A stretch of 64,000 nt of DNA from Daphnia carinata (GCF_022539665.2 NC_081331.1:3940501-4004500); one strand, 5' to 3'. Counted from the first letter of the stretch, positions 11,318 to 37,778 are shown. The notes: a model not told the origin generated them from the sequence alone. Made by a program: numbers and translations.

Positions 11318-14300
11318 GGCACCCAGTTTCTGCTGCCGGATGGGCAGTTGGTCACATGAGAGTAGTGTGAGGCGGTTTCCCGATTTCAGAAGAAAAAAAA
11401 ACTGCTCTAGAAAATTTCACCAATGCTCAATAAGCCTCGATGTTTCTCTCGCTTTACCTTTAATTTTCATTTGATTTTTTTTTCTCTTCGCTATTTTTTT
11501 TGTTTAGTTGTTGAGTTTTTCAAGTTACTTTTGGAAATTATCAGGTTGTCTGATCCAAGATTTTCTTTTTACTTTCGAGGTCTGATTTTGTTGCTACATT
11601 TTTTCTATCTAGAACTGTTATTCTCCCACTCTCTTGGCCAGCCTATCTGTTGGATTGCCTCTTCGCAAAAATGGGCGATTTGTAATTCAAAACAAGGTGT
11701 ACGTGTAGGAATCCATCATCTTTGGCTCGCTCATCCGTTATTTAGTTTCGTTGCCCTTTCGCCACTTTTTTCTTTTGCTTTTCAACTCGAGTGAATGCCA
11801 TTGCGCATGCGCTCACGCATCGCCCGGGAGGGAACGACACGAAAGCTGTTGCTGTCCATCACCGCCGCTTGTGACCTGTTAACGACAGCAACTTGTCAAA
11901 AGAGAAAACCAGAATCATCGAGTCGAACATAACAATGCCTCGTGTTGGTTCGAGTTACCCAACCTAATACCAAAACCAAATTTTGAAAAAGAAAAAAGAT
12001 AAGGAAAAAACAAAAATGAATTCCCTCTGTATCCCGAACACAGCAGGAGGCAGTAGAGATATCGTTTTGTTTCTTTCTCGTCTCGAATTTTTCGTTGAAA
12101 GATATGTTGGTCTGAAGGAGAAACAAAAGACTACATGAAGAAATCGACTCATTCCAATGAGCTCAGAAATTCAAACATTCCAATGAATGAATGGAATGAT
12201 TAACTTCTTTTATTTAGTCTTTTACAAAACGCAAGAGAGCTCTCCACCGCGCGGTGCAACTGATGATCCTACCCCATGCTAACACTTTTGAAAATGGAAT
12301 TTCCCTTTTTTTCAACTTTTTTTTCCTTGCCTGCCTGGATGGATGGACTTAGTTAATGCGCCTGTGAACGGATGGAAAGAAGAAGGAAAATCAAAGAAAC
12401 TGGGCGGCGGCAATGCTTCTATTATACTTTCCATCCTTCTACCATCCTAAAAAAAAAAAAAATGCCTTGTATACTAACCATAAAATTTGAAACTTTTTTC
12501 CTTTCTGTGAAAGGGCACGACGCATTGGCACGCGTGCATATTTTTAATCAGATGTGTAGGACGAGTGGGGAAAAAAAAAATCTTAAAAAGGAGGGTGGAG
12601 AAATTGGGGAGAAAGAAGCAATGAAAAAGCGAAGGAATAAGAGCTGAAATATATACAAAAGCATTCCGTCAGATAATACCAGCTGTGAATGCCTGGATTT
12701 GGTATACAATAACACAGACACATAACAATACAATATCATACAGACACACCAAACCAGGAGATATATGTGTAGATAAATGAGCATGGAAGGAATGGGGGAG
12801 GCATCGTCATTGAATACAGCATTTTCTTCTGTGTAACGAAATGAGGACAACGTCTTGAGTGACGAGAGAGCTAGCCAGCCAAGAAAGATGTGGGATTTCA
12901 AGCATGATGATGAGCTTCACTGAGGCTGGTTTTCATGTATCATCAACACTTTCTTCCCATTCCTCTTATTTTATTGTAGCAATCGAATGGGAAAAGCGTC
13001 TTTTTAAAACCTAAAACGAAGAGCCTGTAAGAAAGATGGTATCAAAATGAAAATAAGCGTATTTACATTGCTATGTGTATGTGTATACAAATATCCGTTT
13101 GGTGTGTGTGTGTGTATGTCCTGTGTGTGAATTGGAATGTGGGCGTAGAATGAAAGGCTTTTGTGTGTGTCTGTAATATTACCAAAAGGGCTGGTGGTGT
13201 ATAGACCCTATTGCTGCATATCTATATAAACATGAAATAGGCGAACATTCGAGCAGGAATTGGGTGTAGGAGAGGGCAGGAGGAGAGACATAGTCGAACT
13301 ATGAAGCTCCAGCCAAAAAAGCTACATATCAGCTGTGTTGTATATATGTGTGTGTATGTGTGTAAGTCTGTAGACCGTACTAGACTATTCGGTGTAGTGC
13401 TGGACGTATTTCTGAGCCCCACTGTTAAACCTTATGCACGATAGGATGGCCTTATATAGCTGACACACGCGCACAGAGAAATATATAAGGCCATACTCAC
13501 GCAGTTTCAGACTATTTTATCTTTAAAGGGCTCTGTGCTGTCTGTGTGTGTGTGTTTTAGCTGAGCAAATGCCAACGATGTGTGTAGGAGTCCCAGCTAT
13601 GTGTAATAGTATATTATAGCCGAGTTCATTTTTTTTCTTCTGGGTATGGTGACGGTTTCATGTCGAGTCCTTTTTGGCTGTGTGGGAAATCGGCGCTTGG
13701 CCATGTTTCGCCATTACGAAAGTAAGAGGTAGAAGTGGAATGAAAAAAAGAGTAAAGAAAGAAAAAAGGGAAAATGAACGATGATTCCTTAATCCGCTTG
13801 GCATTGAGTGCAGGCCCCGGGAAAGAGAGAGAGAGAGGAGAGAAATGAACGAAATCAAACGAAATAGGAGGAGCATAATACACCTATTGGCCTCTATTTC
13901 TTTTTTCTTTTTTTATTTTTTTTTCAGCTGCACGAACGCAAGGACAAACTGGTACGAAAAAAGAAACAGAAAGGATATTATTGAGCTACAGCAGCCGTCT
14001 ACACAACAAGCACAAATAACACACACATGTTTCCATTTGTTTGATTCTCAGTGATGACGAAGAGGCTGAAAGAGTCATGGCGGCGCCAGGCATTTTCGGA
14101 ATGTTGCGAGACGAGTAGAGGGGAAAAAATAATCACCCACTCCAATCGTCGGGATAGGAAAGATACGGACTGGTTTCTGTATGTTCATGTCACACGAATA
14201 TTTTACCTTCTTCCATTTTCTGCATTCCTTTCCGTCATCGGAGGTGAGAAATCGTCGAGGGGAATCACACAAGAATGTCCGTCTTCCTCAAAACAATAAA

Positions 14301-15187
14301 ACCGTTTCAATATCGACCGCTAGATGGCTAAAGCCTAGCCAAATTGACGTGAAAATTGCTAGTGGCCATGACTAGCAACTAGAGGGGTCGAAGGCCCTTT
14401 AGGGAGAAAGGAAGGGATGAGGAAAAAAATAGCTGGAGAAATAAGCCCTGCCCCCTTCCTCTTTTTTTTATAGAGTCTGAGTAGAGTTCGCCCATCTTTT
14501 GTGTGGGGCCCGTCAGAACGGAGGTAGTCGCGCGGGTGTACGGTCGCCGTCATCGTGTTCGCCGACCACAAAACATCGAGGACGTAACAAAAACACACAA
14601 GTGAAATTGCAAGTTGTGTGTGTGTGTGTGTGTGTTTTGTGTGTGTTTGTGTTTTTCGTCTTCTTTTGTGTGTGCTGTTCGAAAAAAAAAAAAAAAGAAA
14701 CGGATTACGAATCGCCTCCCCACGGTTTCACTTCTTTCGTTCCATTTCGGCCAGAACACTTTTGGACCTAGCGAAAGTGATGGTGTTCTACTCGTGTCGC
14801 CGTCGTTGGTCGTCCATTTTCTCTCTTTCAGAACTCTCTTTCGAGACCCTAAAGCTCAAGTGAAATTGCCGACCAGGTTACGTTAGGCTTCGGATCACTC
14901 TCTTATCGAATTTTTTTTTTTTTTTTTCGTTCCTGGTGTGTGCTGTGTGTGTGTGTGAGTGTGTGTGTACGTGTGTATTTTGCTGGCAGCCCACAGGAAG
15001 CCATAAGCCTCCCTTTTTTGCTCCTCCTCCTCCTTTTTTTCCAGTTTCTTTTCGTGTATTTTTCCTCTCCCTTCCTTACACGTTTCAAACACACACACAA
15101 AAAAAAAAACCCAAATAAAATAACAAAAAAAAAAAAGAAGAAAACAAAAGTTGCAACAAGACATTGGAAAGCAGCAGATGACAGAGA
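11318..15187. other. Tecr 3' region, intergenic DNA and 5' region of the ZSWIM gene
   Basis: No coding exon recognised. It is rich in T runs and (GT)n tracts (for example 13101-13120 and 14613-14640), with a perfect 13-bp hairpin at 13446-13494. No AATAAA stands out within the first 300 bases after the Tecr stop, so its 3' end cannot be placed. The 14.5-15.2 kb part probably holds the promoter and leader of the downstream gene; the poly(T), GT and A-rich tracts there make short spurious frames. Confidence 0.5.
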
Positions 15188-28308
<13,121 letters not shown>

Positions 28309-31300
28309 AAATCGCCAGTCGGCGCGCCTCCAAACCCTTTTTTCTTTTCTTTTTTCCTGCCCCAGAACTCCTTTTCCTCCCCCCTATTTTCAGCCAATAA
28401 GAGAGAAGGTGGGCGAAGTTTTTTTTTTTTTTTTTTTCTTCTTCTTCTTTACTCTTCTCTTTAGTTGATGCATATCTTCGTGGAAAGGCTTTTTTGATTT
28501 GTGCCTGAGGTTTTTTTTTTTTTTTTTGCTCCGGAATTTTGTTTCTCCCCCCTCCACTCTCCTCATTTTCCTGCAACAATCATCAGAAAACAACCAGCCA
28601 TAGATTTAATCCGATCTCAGACAAAAAAAAAATTTTTTTTCCTATCCTTCCCCCCTCCTTTCATCTGTACACAAAAATAGCATAACGCAATATTTTTAGG
28701 TTCTGGCAGTGACCTAATCAAATTACCTTTACAGGGTAACAACACTGTCTCTTTGACATAGTAATCTGACGTCAATAGCAAGCGCAGAATCGGCTCTAGG
28801 TCTTGAACGTACACATTGCATCATTGTGATAATTTAAAAATTCCCCACTCCTCCCCGCCATCTCCACCCTGCTATTTTTTTTTTTTTTTAGCCTTTCAAG
28901 TTCAATCAATTATTATTATTTTTTTTTTTTCGAAGTTTACTTAACTTTTCCCAATTGGGAAGGTTGGGTCGGGGTGCCTTCCTTCTCCAGCCCGATTCCC
29001 CCAAAAACTCCAATAAGTCGATCGAGGCCAACCAAAGATGCAATGGTTAATTATTGAATTTTTGTTGTTTTTTATTTTTTTCAAATTTTTTTTTAATGAG
29101 TGGGGGTCGACAAAACCAGGCCAGAATGGGAAGAGAATGTGGAGTGAAAGGAAGTATTGTATGTCGTCGTTGTGCGTATCACTTTTTTTTTTTTTTCGGT
29201 CTAATTGCGTGAGCGTTCATCGGGTCCGAACCCCGCCAGATCTCAGTTTTTTTTTTTTTTGCTTAGTTGTTTGTTTATTTAAACAAGTTTCTTTTTTTTT
29301 GTTTGTTTTACTTTTGACATTATTTTGATCGTTTTTGCCAGACTCTGCTTTGATTTTTTTTTTGCGTCAAATCATCCAGCAATTTCAAAATTTCACGTTG
29401 TAATTCATCCGACTCCTTCATCGAACATTGTAGGGCGACCACCATCATCCCCATTCATCTACCTCAACTTCTATCAAAAGTTGTGTCCCCCCCCCTTTCA
29501 TCCCCTTCTATTCACGCAGTGAAGACAAAGCAAACATTTCTGGCAAAAACGACAGCGTCGTTTTTTTGTTTTTTTTTTTAAATTCTTTTTCATTTGTTTT
29601 TCCTTTCACGATGCATATCGAAATTTCGAATTTCTTTAAAATATTATTATTAGAATAATTTCAATAAGAAAAACAAAAGAGAAAAACTTCGTAAAAGATG
29701 AAGTCTAACTTCCTTTTTTTTTTCTTACGCAATTTCAATCTTGGTCAAGAGGAGAAGAAGACCGAGATCCCATGGCGTTCAAATTCAGGGACATAAATAA
29801 CGTGCGTGTATGCGTTGTGTATATGTCGTCGGCAGCCACAACACGAGCCCATTTTTAGCTGAAATGTTTTTGTACAAAATTAAACAAAAATCGAAGGGGA
29901 AAGAAAACCGAAAAAAAAAAAAAATATTCATAATAATAAAGAAATTCGTCCGCGTTTTTACCGTTTGTTTCGTATAAAATCAGATGCAAAAAAAAAAACG
30001 GAGAGTATGAAGAAACAGTCTTCTCTTTCTTGTTCAGTCTGTGCGTCCCCCTGTCGTTTTAGTTTACATGCATATTCTATTCTAATGGGCCAATAGAGTG
30101 TCAGTGTGTTCTCGTGTAGAAATGAACGAAAGAAAAAAAACGACGGGCAAAAATAGGAGAACGAAAGCGGAAGAAAGTATGATAGTATTTTGTACAGTTT
30201 TGTTAAAAACAGAGGGAAAAGTGCTTGACAAAAAAAAAAATTGTGTTCAATCGTTTATATTACTAAGCGCGTTTTTCTTTATTTGTTGACTCGCTTAAAT
30301 GTCCCATCCAATTCTTTTTTTTTTTTTTTTGTCCTTTTCGTTCGGTACATAAAGTCCTCCTGCTCCATCCACCCAAACAATCCCCCAAGTTTTTTTTTTT
30401 TTCCTGTTATTTCTTTGTAGTTCATTTCGAAATTTTTTTTTTTTTTAAGTCGATGGTACCCACCGGAATTTTCGGATTTATTTTGGAACGATGTATAAAA
30501 TCAAAGGAAAATATTAGCTAGAGAAAGAGAGAGGAAAAAAAAAGCTCAGCAAATTATTTTGTTTTCAACCTGAACATTTAAAAAAAAATTAATTAAAATT
30601 CATGCCGTTTGTTTTTTGTTGTGTTGTCGCAATTTTTGGTCGTTTTTTTTTTTTTTCTCTATTCCGGAAGGAACTTTTCTTTTGATTTTTTTCGTATTTG
30701 AAAGAAAAAGGAAAATTTCCCCAGTTGATTGTTCATCCGTTTGTTTATGTTATCCCGGCGGAAGCAAAAAAACACGAAAAAAAAAAAATTTATAAGTTCT
30801 TGGAGTATTTGCTCTCCAGTTCCCTTCTCCCTCCACCTACTCGTTTTTTCTTGATTCGTCCCCCTCCTCCCCCCAATTATTGTATCAGTGATGTCTCCCC
30901 ACCTCGTACGTTTTAATTATTTACATCGTCTCTTTCCCCGTTTTTTTTTTTCGTCCGTCGTTGTCGTCGTTTAATTGATTAAAAATTCTTGAAAAAAAAA
31001 AAGGTCATCCAAATTTGTATCAAAAAACGTTGTAAAAGTTTCGTGGCTTTTCTGCAAAAGTGGTGAATATTCCTTCTTTCCTCTTTCATAAGAAAAACAG
31101 CAGCATTACAAGAAATGTCCAAATCAATTCACCACCTTGTTTTTCTTTTACCTTTTCCCTTCTACCATCTTCGAGTTTGCAGCGACAGTTTGTGCACACC
31201 TGGGGTTTCATTTAAAAGGTAATTTAAAATGTCTTATTTTAAAGTAACATTGCTTCCAAAATAATTTCGTTCATTGAAGGTTTTCCTGCTCTGTTCATTG

Positions 31301-31885
31301 TTGAAGAATTCAATCGAGAAGTCCGTTCAGGTCTGTGGGAGTTCTAAATGCGTCCACGACTGTGTTTAAGAATAGTTCCATGATTCGCAAAGATATTTTT
31401 GGTCTGAAAAAACGGAGGAAGGTAAACAAAGAGACGCATTGCAAAATTTCTATAATTGTATGAGTATTTTTACGAAATGCAAATGCCGGATTTATCTGGT
31501 TTGCTTTCGATTGAAACACACCTGCCCCCCCCCCTTCCTTGGCTTTGCCCTCGCAGGTAGGGTGATGTGAGTGTAGGATCCCCATGAAATTCTAGGGATG
31601 TCTGTTGGCTGAGGGCACTACACAATTTGATGTTAAAATTCCATCGTTTTTTCTATCATAGGAAGAGAATCGAGACGGACCATGTAACCAATCCAAGGCC
31701 TTTTATACATTTCATTAGTAAACACATGGTGTTTGATGAAAAACAACGCACATTACAAAATTGGTAATAAGCGTTTACGTTTAACATAAAAATAAAAAAA
31801 AGAAGCGGAATGTAAGTCATAGAATTTTCAACCAACTTCCATCACACGCAGAAGTTTCTTCTAACTTTCGCCAAACGCGAAACAT
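28309..31885. other. 3' region of the ZSWIM gene and gap before RAD54
   Basis: No coding exon recognised. T-rich, with many T and A runs and short frames without domains. It probably includes a long ZSWIM 3' untranslated region on the plus strand and the RAD54 3' untranslated region near 31.8 kb. An AATAAA near 29.9 kb is a possible but unproven end of the ZSWIM transcript. Confidence 0.5.
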
Positions 31886-34800
31886 TCAAGGAACAATTTT
31901 AGGCTCGTGAGACTTTTGGTGGAAGGCGAATGTAACTCCAGCGTCCCAGGCAGACTTCAGAATGGGATCCGGAATAGTTTTGCGATCTGCACAGTGATTC
32001 CATTGGGATAAATCAGAATTACAAGTGGCGTCGTCCGGTGGCGGTTTTACTTGAATTCGATTGACGCAACGGCGGCATTTGAATCTAGTTTTGGTGAAGA
32101 AAAACAAATTATTTGGTTAAGTATAACATTATTTCGAAAGCGTTGCTGTGATTCCAACTTGTCGTGCGTATCGCTCATCGTTTGATCTTCCAATTTGAAC
32201 AAATCGCGTAAATCAGAGAGGCTGAAATGTCGTTCCACATCATCTTCATTATCTACCACACAGGAGCTGAGTGCCTTCTTGTGGGCCTGGCGCTGGAAGA
32301 TCTTTTCTTCGATGGTACCAGTCTGCTCGGTTATAAAAAATCAATGATTTGTTTTTTTTTATGTACATTTTTAACAATATTTTGCAGTGGAACACGTACC
32401 GATAGCAGACGATAAATGAAACAGGGCTTCTTTTGGCCGTCTCGCCACACACGTGCCATGGCTTGATCATCGTTGGCCGGGTTCCAGTCGGGATCAAACA
32501 TCACCAAACTTTGAGGTACAAAATATAAATTATACTAGCCAAATTATTTAAAAAAAAATATGTTTACCGATTGGCCCCAATCAGGTTCAAACCACAACCA
32601 CCAGCTTTGCTGCTTAGCAAAAATACAAAATCCGAGCTGGCAGGGTCATTGAAGCGTTCAACAATCTAAAACACAAGATACGTTAAGTAAGTCTTTTTTG
32701 CATCTTTCAAAACTACGTTACTTTGGCTCTTTTTTTAATGCTCATGCTTCCATCCAGACGGACGCACGGATAGGTCCTCATCCGGCAAAGCTTTTCGAAT
32801 AGATCAAGGGTTTGAGTGTAATTCGAAATCAGGACGATCTTGTCGTTGGTGGTGCTTTTGACCATAGCCAAGATACAATCAAGGACGCAAAGCTTTCCAG
32901 ATAACTCTGTTTGCAGCTTCCTATCGATTGAAAGGTGACAATTTAATTACTGTATCGACAAGCAAAAACGCGAGGGAAGTTACATACCGTGGATCGAAGT
33001 TGGCGGGAAATAATGGCAGAGTGTCTTCGAACCCGTCAACGCCCGATTGGCACTTGTCATAAATCAGTTCTGGATGGCTGCAAAGTTTCTTTAAATTCGT
33101 AATGGCGGCCAGGGCAGTCATGCTCGTTTTGCTCGGTTTTTCGTTGGTTTCTGTTTCAATTCAAGTTCAGTCATTAATGGGATCTTTAGTCATAAAATTC
33201 AAATTGGGTACCTCTCATTTTGCTCTTGATAGCTTCTGAAGTGACGAACTTTTTGTATATGGCCGCTTGTACAGGACCGAGTTTAACACAAACCACCAGT
33301 TCAATTTTGACTGGTAGATATTTGGTTAACAATGCGGACGTTCGCCGAATGATGCATTTATTGACTAGATCTGCTAGTTCTTTAAGTTTTCCTTGGCCCT
33401 GTTTCTGCGTTTCTTCCGTTGCATCAGCGTCTCTGCCCCGCAAGATGGGCGTCTCAAACCTTCTTTTGAACTCCTGTAACGTGAAGTATGCGATTCTGAT
33501 TTGCACATGCGAATTTCAAGTTCAAAGTTCTACTCACCTGTGCAGTTCCGAGAATGCCTTGGTTAACGAAATGCAACAAGCTAAAATATTCCAGTAAATC
33601 GTTCTGAATGGGCGTTCCTGACAGAAGAACCCGGCGTTTACAATTGAGTGCCACCAGGGCTTGGTATGTCTGGTTTTCACTGTTTTTCAAACGATGGCCC
33701 TAGTCAGACGAAAAAGTACGTTATATTATTTAAAAGTTTTATTTTTATTAAATTAAAATTTTTTAATTATTTATTATTATTACTATTGTTATTATTTTTT
33801 TTTTTTTTTACAATTGAAAGAATCTAATCAGAGTATAATAAACATTTTCTAAGCATACCTCATCACAAAGAACAAGTCCGATTTCTCCTTGGTGAAGAAC
33901 GTGTGCGTGAAGTCTAAACGTCTCGTAAGAGATTATAAGTACAGGATTAAGGACTCGCCGACCGTGCGTGTGCATGAAACCATGTAAATTGCGATCGATT
34001 TCATCTTTGCTTCCAGAATCTATCACCAGCGAATTAAGTCGGCCACTCAACCACTTGTTGATTTCATTTTGCCAATTCTTGCACATTCATACAACTGTTA
34101 TAATCCACAGAGATTCTAAGGGTATTTAATTGAGCGAACCTTGACCAAACTGCTGGGTGATACAATAATTCCCTTAGTAATCAGGGGCTTACAATCTGGG
34201 CCTTGTTTGAGTAGAGTCCAAAGTAGTGTAATGCACTGCAAGGTTTTTCCTAATCCCATTTCATCAGCCATGATGCAACCATAATTGTTTTCAATGCATA
34301 GACCAGTAACACAGTCATACATGAATTTTACTCCCTAGTATTCGAAATCAGAATGAGTAATGTTATCACAAATTACTAAACAACCACAAACTTACTTCAC
34401 GTTGGTGAGGGCGTAATACTTTAGTCAAAACTGGATCAACCACCACATGGACTGGATGCTTATCACTAAAATGGAATATTTGTCATTCTCTGAGGATGAT
34501 GTTTTAAAATTTTCAGATTTTTTGATGGTGTATACCTAATAGATGTTTTCAGCTTCTCATGAGCAGATAGTTCAGGAGGTGTATACAAGATCAATGCGCC
34601 AGGCTCTTCTGGGTCATGTAAAGCTTGCCGTATTCCAGCTCGTCTTAATCCAAGGGCTTTTCCAAGAGTTGGGCCACTATAGTTTGGAATTGGAATTTTA
34701 AATGGCTTTGAAAGGATCTTTTTGATAAGTTGTTCCTATTAAATTATAAGAATTATATAGTTTTAATTCTTAAAACGCTGCTACTGTATTTTACATGGAA

Positions 34801-35007
34801 TGTTGATCCAGATGTTTCTGAATTGCCTTCAACAACTGAGAGACTGCATTGTGTAAGAGGTTTCCGATACGGCGACAAAAACTCCGTAGTTCGATCAACC
34901 ACTTGGGTTTTTTTATTTTTGCCACTTTTCTTTTTTTCAGACCAAGCAGGGTCATCGTCTTCGTCGTCGTATTTTCGTTTTACTTGACCTAACTGGCTTG
35001 GCGCCAT
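31886..35007 (-). CDS. RAD54L: DNA repair and recombination protein RAD54 (SNF2-family translocase)
   Basis: Thirteen exons, 5' to 3': 35007-34795, 34735-34536, 34465-34396, 34334-34140, 34077-33859, 33699-33538, 33473-33212, 33150-32988, 32920-32722, 32665-32568, 32508-32400, 32322-32159 and 32084-31886; 750 residues, matching human RAD54 (747). Visible: N-terminal MAPSQL and FLSPYRKPL, Walker A DEMGLGKT with Lys191, DEGH at 298-301, [34 protein letters not shown], and the C-terminal FKCRRCVN zinc-binding region and WNHC. By family, this nuclear dsDNA translocase works with the RAD51 filament in homology search, strand invasion and chromatin remodelling. Intron 12 (74 bp) uses a weak donor, GTTGGA. 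PRPF38A lies just upstream on the same strand, with 363 bp between them. Confidence 0.96.
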
Positions 35008-35345
35008 ACTCCGTCTCTAATATTTTCCCATTATATTTTAAACAAAAAAATTACTTGTTTAGTTTTCATAAGATCGTATGATTTCACAAATACCATTTTT
35101 GTGTTAGGGAAATGTTTCGACTATTTTTTCTCCTTGTGGATATCCCGCCTTCAAATTCCAATACAAACTAATTTGGCTATTGCACCCTGCAACCAAAGCT
35201 GTTCTAAAGCTGGAAAACATTAATGCAGCGAAATGCTGAAAAATTGGAGGCATAATCTACTTTTCACCATTCTTAAAAACAATAATTTTTGCGCTAAAAA
35301 AATATGTGTACTGAAAATTTAACACAAAGATATATTGAACGTTTG

Positions 35346-35351
35346 TTTATT
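35346..35351 (-). promoter_or_regulatory. Poly(A) signal AATAAA for PRPF38A
   Basis: AATAAA on the minus strand about 20 bases after the PRPF38A stop codon, which implies a very short 3' untranslated region. Confidence 0.55.
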
Positions 35352-35370
35352 TTAAAAAAAGACATACAGA

Positions 35371-36789
35371 TCACGGCCGCAAAGGAGCCAAACCCAATTT
35401 CGCTCGTAAAGCATTTGCTTCGGCAATTTCAGGATCAATCTCAGCACTGCTACTCTTCTTGCTATCCTTCTTCTTGTTGGATTTTTCCCGATCACCACGT
35501 TTACTTCTTTCTCTTTCTGGTTCACGCTCCCTATCTCGATCTTTGCGATCTCTACGATCCCTCTCTTGGTCTCTCCTATGATCACGATTCCCGTGTTCAA
35601 TAGAGCGACTTCGTTGGTGCCGACTGCGATTTCTGTCACGACTACGATCCCGTTCACGGCTGCGATCCCGCTCACGACTACGATCTCTGTCACGGCTGCG
35701 ATTCCTTTCCCTACTGCGGTTTCGTTCTCTACTGCGATGCCTTTCCCGGCTTCGGCTTCTGTCTCTTTGCCTCTCACGCTGTCTATCTCTACTACGTTCT
35801 CGTTCACGCTCTTTGTCTCTATTACGACGAGCCCGCTCCCGTTCCCGTTCACTGTCTTGTTTTGAACGAGAACTGGTGGGAGGAGGAGATAAAGAATCAC
35901 CTTTCCTTTCACCTTCTTCTTCTTCACTTTCTGATTCATCATCTTCCAAATCTTCTTCCAATGCTGATACTCTCGGTTCAATTTCATTAGCTTCTTCTAG
36001 CACTTGGCGTTTCTGAAAAACATAATTCTTTTAAGATATTTCTGCAGTTATTTAATTTTACAAATTACCTGCAGCCTAGGCAAGATAACATCACAAAAAC
36101 GCTCCTCTCTCAGTAGGCTGTCAATAAAGTCATCCATGTACAGAAGTTCAAATGCTAGGTCAAACAAATGAATCTTAGTATTAAGAACTTACACAGACTT
36201 TTCAGCTTTAATTATTACTTCCTTCCTTGTTTTGAAACCGAATTTTTCTGTAATCATTATAAAGTGGTTCCAAATATTTATAAATTTCAACTGAAGTTCC
36301 AACAAGCCTCATATAGAATGCTCCCAATGCCCGAACATACCTAAAAACCAACAGTCATGCTCTGTAAAACTCTCTTCTTACATTATACCAGTGAAAGTTG
36401 ATATAGATGTGGATTTGAATTAATAACCTACTTGAAATCTTCATTTTTTATGAATTCTACTACAATGTCCTTCTCTGGTTGGATCTGTAGCATTTTAAGT
36501 GTGAGTGAAAGAAATGGGGTTGGTTTTACATTTCCGCCAAATATTCCTCCAATGTAGCGTAATTCCATAGCCTTGTCGACCATTAATTCAGCTGACGCCA
36601 GTAAAATTTACCATTAAAAAATTAAAATTAAAATAAAAGCGCAAAAGATAAATACATACCAGTCAGTGCAAAGCATTCTTCTTTCCAATATTTTGAATCA
36701 TAGATTCGAGTTCGAATGATTTTTTCCACTAAATATTGGGGGTTAGTTCCTTTTACGGATATAGCTTCTTTTATTGTCCTATTAGCCAT
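35371..36789 (-). CDS. PRPF38A: Pre-mRNA-splicing factor 38A
   Basis: Five exons: 36789-36660, 36591-36432, 36340-36219, 36154-36069 and 36012-35371; 379 residues. The N-terminal PRP38 domain starts MANRTIKEAISVKGTNPQYL and continues IRTRIYDSKYWKEECFALT, MELRYIGGIFGGNVKPTPF, YVRALGAFYMRL and LLREERFCDVILPRLQ. The last exon adds LEEANEIEPRVSALEED, an acidic stretch, and then a long RS/RE/RD-repeat tail, longer than the RS tail of the human protein (312 residues in all). By family, it is a spliceosomal B-complex component needed for spliceosome activation, nuclear. Its start faces PAM16 about 430 bp away, so the two may share a promoter region. Homology is unambiguous. Confidence 0.95.
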
Positions 36790-37220
36790 TTTTCGACACA
36801 AACGCTATTAGCGAATCGTATAATGAATAATCATAAAAATCCAATAGTGTTTTTCAAAATTAAAACGTTGACTATCATTCAATTCCAGGTGACGCTGAAA
36901 TGTCGTCTGCATGGCTACTTGCGAAACACCCATACGGCGAGCGGGAACACTAAGTTGTTCCGGAACCTAGAAGAAGAAACAGGAAAAACACAAAAAGTGA
37001 AATATTTTCTTGAAGATTAACTATGTTTTTTAAATTTTATTCCATTGGTTTACCGGATAACAGTATTTTTAAAAACAAATTCGCTAGGTCCTAGTAAGAA
37101 ATACTTCAAATCTAATGACCAAGGGAAAATTCTCGTCTGCTCAAGTATTGTTTCCTTTCGTAATCTTTCGTGTCTGAAAATTACAACTCTTCAAGTAATT
37201 TCCATTGGGAAAGTAAAGGT
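36790..37220. promoter_or_regulatory. Divergent intergenic region between PRPF38A and PAM16
   Basis: 430 bp separate the two start codons, which point away from each other. It must contain both leaders and both promoters. No TATA box or other core motif is convincing by eye. Confidence 0.5.
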
Positions 37221-37694
37221 ATGGCGAAATATCTGGCCCAAATAATTATAATGGGTGGTCAAGTAGTTGGAAGGGCATTTGCGAGAGCTCTTAAACAAGA
37301 ATATCAAGCTAGCCAGGAGGCTGCTAAAAGGGCTGGAGGAGGTAAAGCCGGTGCGTCACGTGTCGAGGCTAATCTAAAAGTATGTTATATCCCTCTATCC
37401 TTATATTGCGTAAATCATATTAAGGTACTTCTCAGTAATAAAAGATTTACTTGTTTCGATTGGTAGACAGGCATGTCACTTGAAGAAGCTAAAGAGATCT
37501 TGAATGTGGACAAACTGGAACCTGAATTGGTGAAAAAGAACTTTGAGCACCTTTTTAGTGTGAATGACAAAGCAAAAGGTGGATCGTTCTACCTACAATC
37601 TAAAGTATATAGAGCTAAGGAAAGACTTGACCAAGAAATGAAACATGCTGCAACAAAACAAGGATCTTCGAGTGAAAAGCAGAATACAGTGTAG
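37221..37694 (+). CDS. PAM16: Mitochondrial import motor subunit TIM16/PAM16 (Magmas)
   Basis: Two exons, 37221-37379 and 37467-37694, giving 128 residues, the normal size (human 125). The N-terminal [20 protein letters not shown] is the hydrophobic membrane-association segment. The C-terminal half is the degenerate J-like domain, [12 protein letters not shown], then [20 protein letters not shown] and [15 protein letters not shown], lacking the HPD tripeptide as expected for this family. By family, it sits at the matrix face of the TIM23 complex and restrains PAM18, regulating mtHsp70 during protein import. The ATG chosen matches the conserved start. Confidence 0.95.
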
Positions 37695-37772
37695 CCTCCT
37701 ACAAAACGAGGCTAAAGGTTATCGAATTTATCTTTGTAGTCGAATTGAAAATTTGTACATATAGGGATAATC

Positions 37773-37778
37773 AATAAA
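37773..37778 (+). promoter_or_regulatory. Poly(A) signal AATAAA for PAM16
   Basis: AATAAA about 80 bases after the PAM16 stop, followed by a T-rich stretch. Confidence 0.6.

Noticed and set aside
31310-31585. 91-codon minus-strand frame just downstream of RAD54
   Set aside because: No domain and no splice signals linking it to a gene; RAD54 ends at 31886 with its conserved C-terminus.
35352-35987. 211-codon open frame overlapping the last PRPF38A exon
   Set aside because: It is another frame of the RS-repeat tail; low-complexity arginine/serine codons keep several frames open. The PRPF38A frame is supported by homology and splicing.
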